Shown here piece by piece: positions 25,845 to 32,500 of a stretch of 32,500 bases of DNA. The first letter of the stretch is position 1. Every line of letters begins with the position of its first letter. Position numbers and translations under genes: made by a program. The stretch lies in contig CM022676.1 of NCBI GenBank assembly GCA_012295275.1, positions 8,916,086 through 8,948,585 on the forward strand. Direction: 5' to 3'. This DNA comes from Chrysomallon squamiferum (Eukaryota > Mollusca > Gastropoda > Neomphalida > Peltospiridae). The notes beneath the pieces are model-generated. The model had not been told where the DNA came from and made no database searches. It was given only the letters and a program-made list of their open reading frames with translations.

Positions 25845-27903
25845 ATTATATTTGTATACTTGTAAATTACTTTGTCATAAATTTTAACTACTATGGAGTT
25901 TCACTAACAAACTGAAATAATAATATATTTTACATACTTCCAGCTGGTTGTTTTTTTAATTCCTCACCTAAAAATTATACATGATCACGTGGAAATGCAC
26001 AACTTGTGTTTGATTATTTATACAGGCTGAACAACAGATTATAAAATGTCTTGAGCAATTGTATATATATGTACATTTTATTTTATTTTTTTGATTATTA
26101 TTATTATTATTTTTTTTTTACCATTGTTCCTGTTGCAGATGAATTCAAGATCTCTAACTTACTGAAAGATGATAGTGTCTCGCTTCCAAACGGAAAAAGG
26201 AAAAGAAAATCCACTGAAGAAAGTGGAAACAAAAAAACCCCAAAAATTTCAAAGAGCGGGTTGAGTGATTCTTCAACAAGTTCGGGAGAAAGGAATGAAA
26301 ACACTGAACCAATGGACGATGATGGAGCAGACAGAAAGACAAAAAAAACAGCCAACAAGAAAAAGAAGAAAACTGCAGTGTCTTCAGCAAAGGGGGATAA
26401 CTCTGTTAGCAGTGGGGAGGTAACTGATGCAAATCTGAGAATAAAGATGGTTGTGTTTCAGTAGCAAAACTGAAGTCTGACACTGAAATGAAATTGAAAT
26501 CTGATTCAGAATCAAAGCTGACGACACCCGATTCCTCTGCTGTGGAAAATGAAAATCCAAGTCCATCACCAACTAAACACAAAAAGAGAAAAAGAAAAAA
26601 GAAGAAATCGACAGAAGGATTAGAAACATCAAATTCCAGCCTATCGCCACTGGAAGCAAATAAACTGGCAGCACAATCTAGTCCTTCTGATGGCAAACCT
26701 CTTCCATCAGCATCTGAGAAAACTGAAAACACATCGGATGATAAACAGAACACTAAAACTGTAGTAGCTAGCGCCAGTTCATCCACTGATACAAAAGATG
26801 TATTAAAAGTCAACAAAGCTGAAAATGAAATGAAAACCGATGGTTCTCACAAACAGAACAAAGAAGTCGAATGTAAAGTACTTGCTTCTCCAGATGTTTC
26901 GGCAGCTAAGTCGCTGAAAAGTAGTTCAACAAATGATTTGATTGCTGATGGTTCTTCGACTTCTCCTGCCAAAAAGAAAAAGAAAAGGAAGTCATCTCTT
27001 AAGACTTCGGAAAACAAAAACAGCATTTCAGATTCCGATGCAAGCTGCAGACGCGAAACTCGGCCATCTTTGACTGTGGACACGTCTTTGATATCGCAGA
27101 AAGAGAATGAAGTAGACTCCACGACTTCACAGGGTGAGACGAAGGATTCAGTTTCTGGTCACTCGAAGATGGGCACTTCACCAGATTCTTCAAATGTCTG
27201 TGCAGAAGATGGATCCATGCCATCTACTCAGCAGAAAAAGAAAACAGAAGAAACTTCAGGAAATAATAATAATAATAATAATAATAGCAGCTTCACTTCT
27301 GATCCAGATCAGGAGCAAGAAAACATGTCATCAATGAAGAAGAAGAAGAAGAAAAATAAGAAAAGGAAAAGTTCCTTGGACGGAGGGAACAGATCTTCGA
27401 TGTTTGATTCCGATTTGAGTTCCCAGAACCAGACGGAATTGTTGGACATTACAGCTGAAACTGTGTCATCATCATCATCTTCTTCTTCATCGTCGTCTAC
27501 AACTAAAAAGAACAAGAATAAAAAGACTCAGAGCCTGGAGGCATCATCCATGGATGAAAATGACGAGGAAAGTTCTAACATGGAAGAAAATAAAGAAAAA
27601 TTGAACACCGCTGATGAAAAGGAAATGGAAGAGTTGAAGATTGAGAAGAATTTGATGATGGAATTCATTAAAGCTATGCAGGAAGGTGAAGAAGACGTTA
27701 CAAGCACAAAGTTTGAAAGGAAGATGAAATCATCGTTCACTGAAGTTACAAAGAAGGAGAAGAAGACGAAGATATTATCACCATCGTCATCATTTGGACA
27801 TTTTGAAAAGTCACCGACTCCAGTAGCGTTTGTTCGAAAACCTGCCACACCGCACACCATGCCTAGAAAGAGAAAATTTGAGGTATGATTGTCATTGTTT
27901 ATT

Positions 27904-27938
<35 letters not shown>

Positions 27939-29366
27939 TTCATAATTTAGCTAGGTTATTTTTGTTTTTGGAAGAATTATTTGTTACTTTTTTTCAAAGT
28001 TCCTTTGTTTTATTCATAATGTAATCCTTTTTCCATGACAAGCAGTTACATATGGTGTGTGAATCTGGGTTTGTTTTATTGTTATTATTGTTTATTAGTA
28101 GTAGTAGTAATACTGTTATTCTTATTACTATTATTATTTTTATTTATTTATTATTTATTACTTTTGCAGTTACTTTTGTTGTTGTTGTTTTGTTTTACTT
28201 CTTCTGTTTCCATACTGTTTTATTTGTGGTTTTTGTTTATTTGTTTTTTATTGTTTAATTTTTAACTCTCAAGTAAATGTTTTATTCTATGCAGTAACTC
28301 TCAGAAAATTTCTACTTCTTTTGTCCTCTTTCGTTAATAATATTTGCATTATAATATAATAATTATTATTTTTGTGTACATCTTTTTCGGTAATTGTTTG
28401 TTTATTTATAAATTTTGTTTATTTATTTAGAAAACAAATGAAGCAGATGGTCAGTGTCTGTCAACATCAAAAAAAAGAGTCAGCTTTGATCCAAGCAGAA
28501 ATATGTCTCTAGGTAAGTTTATCCTGTTTATTTCTTTATTCTGTTTATTATTATTGGTATTGTTATTATTGTTATTCTTCTTCTTCTTCTTCTTCTTCTT
28601 CTTTTCTTCTTCTTCTTCTTCTTCTTATTATTAGTATTATTATTATCATTATTTGCATCATCACTAATTGTTATTGTTACTACATTTATCTATCTTTATT
28701 ATCATTAGTATTGTTGTTGTTAGATTATTAGTTTTGTCATTATTATTTTTATTTTCATCTGTATTATCATTACTGTAATGATACTGTTGTTTCTGATATA
28801 ATTGTTATTATCATGATAGTATTATTACTGCTATTTTCATAATCATCACTGTAATGTTATCAACATCATCATCATGGTATTATTATTGTCATCATCAAAT
28901 TATTATTATTATTATTTTTATGATCATAATCATTACTGTAATGTTGTCATCATTATCACGGCATTATTCTAATGTTGTCATCGTGATTACTGTAATGTTA
29001 TTCTTGTCTTCATCATCATCATCATCATCATCTTCATCATTATTACCACTTTTTTCTTACTGCTTATTTTCCACAACAACTCCATTACTTCCAGAATTCC
29101 GAGACAGTGTAAACTTCAGTTCAGATTCTGCATTCCGTCCAGACAAGTCCCCATCACAGGGCATCCTCAAGTCCCCAGCTCCGGTTTCCAGTTCCAAAAA
29201 GAAGCAGAAACTGGTTAAAAGAGTGTCGAAAAATCTCATTTTCGAGAGTCCAAAATCATCACGGGGTATTGAAACTATTTCCGAAATCTCTGCCCAAAAA
29301 AAGAAAAAATCTAGACAGTCTTCAGAAAGAGCTGTTACGAGGTCAAGGGCAGCTGAATTCTTCTGA
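18135..29366 (+). CDS. RRP1: RRP1 (Nop52 family) ribosomal RNA processing protein, RRP1B-like
   Basis: Join 18135-18246, 18512-18594, 19593-19736, 21325-21519, 22013-22077, 22946-23141, 23890-23987, 24599-24765, 26139-27882, 28431-28512, 29095-29366. All introns are GT-AG and all phases agree apart from one 1-nt shift in exon 9. Allowing for that, the product is about 1052 residues, longer than human RRP1B (about 758). Residues 1-350 form the Nop52 domain, with family signatures [15 protein letters not shown] (exon 2), [15 protein letters not shown] (exon 3) and [19 protein letters not shown] (exon 4). The remainder is a Lys/Ser/Glu-rich disordered tail with many nuclear-localisation-type basic blocks, RVSF at about 951-954, and a C-terminus RSRAAEFF. 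Family role: a nucleolar protein needed for pre-rRNA cleavage and 60S subunit maturation; vertebrate RRP1B also recruits protein phosphatase 1. The start is the first in-frame ATG after a TGA at 18096. No other gene is visible nearby. Confidence 0.93.
18512..18594 (+). CDS. RRP1: RRP1 exon 2
   Basis: The acceptor is CTCTTACAG. It encodes [20 protein letters not shown] and MQDKPLIQ, the most recognisable Nop52 signature. The donor CAG|GTATTT closes the codon. Confidence 0.95.
18793..18850 (+). mobile_element. Decayed tRNA-derived SINE head (possible)
   Basis: A good B box, AGTTCGAATTC (18839-18849), lies 46 bp after TAGGTGCAGTTG, a weak A box with two mismatches. That spacing is the one found in tRNA genes. 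GTTGACTTGAGGT between them also resembles a tRNA-SINE body. Decay makes this uncertain. Confidence 0.33.
19323..19369. repeat. Palindromic (GT)n(AT)n(AC)n microsatellite
   Basis: CTGTGTGTTTGTGTGTGTG is followed by (TA)n and then CACACACAG, so the 5' and 3' sides are complementary and the tract can fold back. It lies inside intron 2. Confidence 0.85.
19593..19736 (+). CDS. RRP1: RRP1 exon 3
   Basis: 48 codons, phase 0 on both sides. It encodes [20 protein letters not shown], then [20 protein letters not shown] and MM. The REW.GID..R.DKF motif is a second family signature. The donor is ATG|GTATTT. Confidence 0.95.
19737..21324 (+). other. RRP1 intron 3
   Basis: 1588 bp, the longest intron. 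It has a CATG-type repeat (19795-19815), an AAT tract (19908-19947), G-runs near 20351-20368 and 20461-20469, and a CA tract near 21231-21255. No separate gene is seen. Confidence 0.8.
21325..21519 (+). CDS. RRP1: RRP1 exon 4
   Basis: 65 codons, phase 0 on both sides, from [20 protein letters not shown] to [16 protein letters not shown]. The [16 protein letters not shown] run is a conserved Nop52 helix. The donor is CAA|GTGAGA and the acceptor CTCTTACAG. Confidence 0.95.
21520..22012 (+). other. RRP1 intron 4
   Basis: 493 bp, AT-rich. Its last 50 bases are a T-rich ATTTTTT repeat that serves as the polypyrimidine tract before CAACAG. A 13-base SINE-like scrap, AAGTGGTTAGAGC, lies at 21783. 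Confidence 0.8.
22013..22077 (+). CDS. RRP1: RRP1 exon 5
   Basis: 65 nt encoding [20 protein letters not shown] and R. It ends two bases into a codon at the consensus donor GTAAGT. LTAEQ at the exon start matches LTADQ at the same place in the human protein, from memory. Confidence 0.93.
22078..22945 (+). other. RRP1 intron 5
   Basis: 868 bp. The part from 22553 to 22881 is repeated in intron 8. The rest is AT-rich and featureless. Confidence 0.8.
22553..22881 (+). repeat. Intronic duplicated element, copy in intron 5
   Basis: A direct repeat of 25643-26005. By eye the last 101 bp (22781-22881 against 25905-26005) align without gaps and with one mismatch. The left part differs by small indels, including TTTA expansion in the intron 8 copy. 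It ends with GATCACGTGGAAATGCACAA, which contains an E-box. The element family is not recognised. Confidence 0.92.
22946..23141 (+). CDS. RRP1: RRP1 exon 6
   Basis: Encodes [20 protein letters not shown], then a basic stretch [11 protein letters not shown] and an acidic run with GAT repeats ([20 protein letters not shown]), then KVKLKFP. The acidic insert sits where human RRP1 also has an acidic linker. The donor is CCG|GTATGC, phase 0. Confidence 0.93.
23142..23889 (+). other. RRP1 intron 6
   Basis: 748 bp, T-rich. It holds poly-T (23339-23360) and a long TTTA/TTTG tract (about 23816-23883) that runs directly into the acceptor TGACAG. The open frames here are reads through T-rich repeats. 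Confidence 0.8.
23890..23987 (+). CDS. RRP1: RRP1 exon 7
   Basis: Encodes [20 protein letters not shown] then [12 protein letters not shown]. Its FDYE..A..L.E.AS and N.R.LY..I.K pattern is conserved in the family. The donor is CG|GTAAGA, phase 2. Confidence 0.93.
23988..24598 (+). other. RRP1 intron 7
   Basis: 611 bp. It contains a CTCF-like motif (24030-24042), (ATT)n at about 24195-24260 and AAT/AAC runs near 24366-24465. No gene. Confidence 0.8.
24030..24042 (-). promoter_or_regulatory. CTCF-like motif
   Basis: GTGCCCTCTGGCG matches the first eleven positions of the reverse CTCF core SYGCCMYCTRSTGG, then deviates. It is one of few GC-rich words in the intron. A motif match is not proof of binding. 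Confidence 0.25.
24599..24765 (+). CDS. RRP1: RRP1 exon 8
   Basis: Encodes [20 protein letters not shown], then [20 protein letters not shown] and a lysine block [15 protein letters not shown] made of AAG repeats. The donor CAAG|GTCGAA is weak. It is chosen because it gives phase 1, the only phase that reads on into exon 9; the alternative GT at 24794 would hit a stop at once. This exon ends the conserved domain. Confidence 0.85.
25494..25545 (+). repeat. Left 52-bp direct repeat in intron 8
   Basis: Begins GACTGAACAATAGATTATAA and ends TATATATGTACAT. It is repeated at 26025-26076 with only a few mismatches. The two copies flank the duplicated element. Confidence 0.85.
25643..26005 (+). repeat. 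Intronic duplicated element, copy in intron 8
   Basis: Direct repeat of 22553-22881 with extra TTTA units (about 25820-25843) and a short extra segment near 25740. It shares the E-box-containing right end. Confidence 0.92.
26025..26076 (+). repeat. Right 52-bp direct repeat in intron 8
   Basis: Begins GGCTGAACAACAGATTATAA and ends TATATATGTACAT, matching 25494-25545. Confidence 0.85.
26139..27882 (+). CDS. RRP1: RRP1 exon 9, long Lys/Ser-rich tail with a 1-nt frameshift
   Basis: The exon opens with [20 protein letters not shown] in one frame, which is open to a stop at 26462. The adjoining frame is open from 26428 and runs with the same composition to 27882. The switch lies between about 26420 and 26460. 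One extra A in the AAA at 26431-26433 would give [19 protein letters not shown] without a break. The tail is disordered: basic blocks at about residues 500, 632 and 754, a Ser run (27466-27498) and an Asn run (27262-27285). It ends with [20 protein letters not shown] and KFE at donor GAG|GTATGA. An alternative is a 56-nt intron 26420-26475, but its acceptor is poor. Confidence 0.85.
27883..28430 (+). other. RRP1 intron 9
   Basis: 548 bp. It starts with a GT microsatellite (27915-27938), holds TAG/TTA-type triplets near 28080-28160, and uses a TTTA tract as its 3' splice tract. The open frames at 28035-28265 are T-rich noise. Confidence 0.8.
28431..28512 (+). CDS. RRP1: RRP1 exon 10, PP1-docking exon
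   Basis: Encodes [20 protein letters not shown] then PSRNMSL. RVSF (28476-28487) fits the RVxF rule for protein phosphatase 1 binding and is followed by RNM, as recalled for human RRP1B KVTF..NRNM. The Ser inside the motif could be phosphorylated by a basophilic kinase (KKRVS), which usually blocks PP1 binding. The donor is a consensus GTAAGT, phase 1. Confidence 0.9.
28513..29094 (+). other. RRP1 intron 10
   Basis: 582 bp made largely of TTC, ATT and ATC triplets (TTC tracts about 28577-28626). The open frame that seems to extend exon 11 upstream to 28854 is intronic triplet repeat. The acceptor is TACTTCCAG. Confidence 0.85.
29095..29366 (+). CDS. RRP1: RRP1 exon 11, C-terminus
   Basis: Encodes [20 protein letters not shown], then [20 protein letters not shown], a basic stretch and TRSRAAEFF before TGA (29364-29366). 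GILKSP and the final R.RA..FF are like the end of vertebrate RRP1B (GVLKTP and RPRAMDFF, from memory). Confidence 0.92.
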
Positions 29367-29480
29367 AATTATTATTTAACAAATCAAATTGTTATTAATT
29401 TTTTTTTTTTTTTTTTTTTTAAAGTTAAAAAAAAAATATTTATAAAGAAAGGATAAATACATAACAGGTAAATAAAGCTG
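29367..29480 (+). terminator. RRP1: RRP1 3' UTR with poly(A) signal
   Basis: The first AATAAA lies at 29471-29476, about 105 nt after the stop, with GT-rich ACGTGTGTAATG just downstream, as expected for cleavage. Other AATAAA copies at 29542 and 29676 could give longer messages. Confidence 0.6.
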
Positions 29481-31076
29481 ACGTGTGTAATGAAAAAAGA
29501 AGTTCACATGAATAATGATCAACAGAGTAAGTATACATAACAATAAATAAAATAAATGTACATGATGATAAGCAAAGTATATATATATATATATATATAT
29601 GAAAACTCATACCAGTAATGATAATACATATCATGACGTTTTTATGACTATGTATATTGAAAAATGTACAAAATCAATAAAAGATAAATATTGATGTGGT
29701 AGAAAATTGGGTAAATAAAACAGATAGTTAAAAGGAATATTTGTTTGAGAAAAACAAAATGCTTTCTGAAAATGTACTATTCATTTAAACCTGTATCTTG
29801 GTGTGTGATTATATATATATATGGATACACACACATATAAACACACACACAAGAAAAGATAAAAATAATTTGATAGAAAAATGCGATGTAAAAAACATCT
29901 CATTAAAGGCTGGTTAAATATATGCAGTAAAAGAAGCTATTATAAATAATGGTGGTATTGGGGATACTTTATTTTTATTAGGTGGTTGTTTTGTTTTGTT
30001 TTTTTAAATATTGGCAAGATACATGAATATTTTCAAAATTAATTAAATATTTACATTGGTCCAGTCTGTTAAGAATTTTAAAATGTGTTTGATTTTTCTT
30101 CCACTGAAATATTACAACATTAAATGTGGAATTCAGTTTCTTTTTTAATTAAATGAATGTTTTATTTAATTTTTTTTTTTTTTTTTTTTTTTTTTTTGTA
30201 ATAAATAATAAAATACAAAAAACTTTAGTTTTTTTTTTTTTTTTTTTTACTACTACTAGTACCAATGTTGTTATTATTATTATGACTGTTATTGCTACTA
30301 CTACTACTACTACTGTTATTACTACTGCTATTACTACAACTACTGTTCTTATTATGATGATTACTACCACCATTCTTATCATCATCATCATCGACAACAG
30401 TATCTTATCAGCCTCAGCATATTATCTTAGAACTTTTAACTAATTATATCAACTTAAGAATTACACAAATAAATTTTATTTCATATATATATAAGCAAAT
30501 CATAAAAACTGGAAAATTCATGCTCTGTTTAACAACATTATTATTATTACGTATTTATGCATAGTGGGTTAGTCGTGAAAGTCTTAAATTCATAATATGC
30601 ACCACAAACTCCTATACTTAGCATTATACTCGATGTGTAACCAATTGCATACATGCATAAAGGCAAAAATAGTGAAACGGGAATCGTTTATGCAACTTTA
30701 TTGAAGCGTTTACACATCGGAGCTGAAAAAGAAAGTTAGAACATGCACATAAATAATATGTTTATATACACGTACATACAATCGACTGTCCGTATCTACA
30801 CATAGAAAAATGCATAAATATAATACTTTTCACTGTAGAAATTTTATGACGTAGATTACATCTGGTGGATGAAAACGAAACGATTACACTGCAGAAAATC
30901 CTGTTTATTATTATTGTTATTATTATTATGTTCTTATTCTCACGCTGTACGTTGCTATGCATTTGTCACGCGCGACTGATTATGACGTAACGTGTACGCA
31001 ACTTGCCTAACGGGAATAGACGCATGTAAAAAAAAAAAAAAATGAACAAGATCACGACAGCAAAATATTCTTTTTA

Positions 31077-31108
<32 letters not shown>

Positions 31109-31153
31109 TCGTAATCGCCAAATGAAATGATGATGATGATGATGATGATGTTG
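29481..31153. other. Downstream noncoding DNA
   Basis: Contains (TA)n at 29579-29600, poly-T runs (30171-30197 and 30231-30248), ACT/ATT triplets (about 30249-30380) and poly-A runs (31029-31042 and 31084-31106). No coding region is supported on either strand. Confidence 0.6.
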
Positions 31154-31311
31154 CTGTTGGTGGCTAAGTGGTACGAGTACACGACTGAAGCATAACGGGG
31201 TCGCAGGATCAAATGAAGCACTGGAGCATTTCACATTCCCCTCACTGGGTGGTATATGTTTTGCTGTCTATGGGAAGGTTCATATAAAATGTCCCTTACT
31301 GCTAATGTGGA
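31154..31311 (+). mobile_element. tRNA-derived SINE
   Basis: TGGCTAAGTGG (31161-31171) is a perfect A box. GGATCAAATG (31206-31215) matches B box GGTTCGAATC except for three changes, one of them a decayed CpG. The 45-bp spacing is that of a tRNA. About 95 bp of unrelated body follows, ending at an A-run (31311). Copies of this general type are common in cephalopod genomes, from memory. Confidence 0.62.
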
Positions 31312-31393
31312 AAAAAAATAGCCGGTCATCTGACTACATTATTTTGTTGTCTGTGGTACTTATACGGTTCTATATTACTTCATTATAAACTAG

Positions 31394-31435
<42 letters not shown>

Positions 31436-31645
31436 AATAAAATAACTTGATTTAATAATATTCAAACGACTGATTTTAATGGATTAGTATTCAAAGTGTG
31501 AATATATACTTTTGTATACTAATCCATGTATGTCTACCTAATTGTTTAAATGTAACTATTTTATTAATTTCGACCTACATAAACTGCTCGAATGAGACAC
31601 GTAAATCTATTTGTAAAATTCACACATAAAACAACAACAACAACA

Positions 31646-31702
<57 letters not shown>

Positions 31703-31811
31703 GGTCGGAGAAAAATAAGGAGATCCATACTCGCGTGTAACGGCATTTAATTTATGACGTCATAATGTTCTTATTTTGGATATTCTTGTGTAAATAACGT
31801 TTTTATTTATT

Positions 31812-31862
<51 letters not shown>

Positions 31863-32091
31863 TTTGATGTTGTCCAAGTTTGTTTTATTTTTTATATTTT
31901 TTACTGCTTATTCTGTTTCTGTCGCTGTTTCTGAAGTTTGTTTGGATTGACATTGTTACATATACACAAAGTCGTGCTCTGAATGATATTTGGGTTCAAA
32001 TCATCACATTTTGTATTGTTGTCACAATGGATATGACAGCAAGTGTGAATAATATGAAATCATACATTTTATTTGTTATTTTTGTCATACC

Positions 32092-32137
<46 letters not shown>

Positions 32138-32500
32138 TTTGTCAGATAATATATCGTTGACTCAGCCATTTATTTTAAAGCAGCTGTAACGAAATAACTA
32201 CGCATTTGTTAGAAATAATAAACACGGGATGTGAGAACGCCCGGTTAATTATAAAGCTGATCTGTGCAGAACAATAGAACTGCAAATAATAAGAGATTGA
32301 AAAAGGACAATGACCACTGTAATTTGTCTGCTATTTCAGCATTGAAAATAAAACAATATACAGTATCATAATGTATATACTAAATTGCACACAAAACGTA
32401 CATATACACATACGTAAACACATACACATAATAGGCATGTGTGTACGTATATTTATCTATATATATAAAAACATATATATATACACACACACAGAGAGAG
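31312..32500. other. Noncoding tail of the window
   Basis: Microsatellites: AAT (31398-31428), ATT (31648-31702 and 31822-31860), AAT (32093-32137). There is a 12-bp perfect inverted repeat (31479-31490 with 31516-31527) and a CRE octamer TGACGTCA (31755-31762). The end is a CATA/TA/CA/GA mixture. The hydrophobic open frame 31880-32149 is not recognised and ends in a microsatellite. Confidence 0.55.

Larger units (their letters stand above)
24766..26138 (+). other. RRP1 intron 8
   Basis: 1373 bp. It carries the second copy of the intronic element (25643-26005) and, around it, a pair of 52-bp direct repeats (25494-25545 and 26025-26076). The acceptor is CTGTTGCAG after an ATT/poly-T tract. 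Confidence 0.85.

Noticed and set aside
26420-26475. 56-nt intron to explain the exon 9 frame change
   Set aside because: It restores the frame, but the acceptor (AACTGAAG) lacks a pyrimidine tract, and it would remove KSENKDG-type sequence that looks coding. Kept only as an alternative.
26107-27860. Antisense open frames opposite exon 9
   Set aside because: They mirror the Lys/Ser codon bias of the sense exon (Phe/Leu/Ser-rich antisense) and have no signals of their own.
28854-29094. Upstream extension of the exon 11 frame
   Set aside because: It is intron 10 triplet repeat; a good acceptor at 29094 and phase agreement with exon 10 place the exon start at 29095.
31880-32149. 89-codon hydrophobic frame resembling a membrane protein
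   Set aside because: No start context, splice signals or family match, and it ends in an AAT microsatellite read as poly-Ile.

Overview
The window is animal nuclear DNA: AT-rich, spliced, and saturated with microsatellites (ATT/AAT, TTC/GAA, CA, TA, TTTA, poly-T). It holds one recognisable protein gene, RRP1 (Nop52 family, ribosomal RNA processing), on the + strand in 11 coding exons from 18135 to 29366. Small early exons, one very large low-complexity exon, heavy simple-sequence content and tRNA-derived SINE heads fit a lophotrochozoan, most likely a coleoid cephalopod such as an octopus. That placement is inference, not proof.

Layout. 1-410 is plain AT-rich DNA. 411-4850 is a complex array made of three unique-sequence modules (A, B, C) embedded in (ATT)n. 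Eleven A modules each carry TTTCAG, then exactly 21 nt, then GTAC; the last, diverged copy looks like a 67-nt exon. 4921-6400 has no gene. 6400-10857 and 13098-17665 are two direct copies of one roughly 4.5-kb noncoding segment, each with its own insertion (a GC-rich double hairpin in copy 1; an LTR-like stretch and a long TTC/TTA tract in copy 2). Between them lies a 756-bp Tigger/pogo-type DNA transposon remnant (11301-12056) with TA target duplication and a decayed transposase fragment. A near-perfect 78-bp palindrome (17671-17748) sits just before the gene.

RRP1 encodes about 1052 residues if one missing base in exon 9 is allowed for. Residues 1 to about 350 are the conserved Nop52 domain; the rest is a Lys/Ser-rich disordered tail. 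The tail ends with a protein phosphatase 1 docking motif (RVSF) and C-terminal features recalled from vertebrate RRP1B, which suggests the RRP1B-type architecture is ancestral. Introns 5 and 8 carry near-identical copies of one roughly 350-bp element. Downstream of 29367 are poly(A) signals, microsatellites and one tRNA-type SINE (31154-31311). No second protein gene is supported on either strand.
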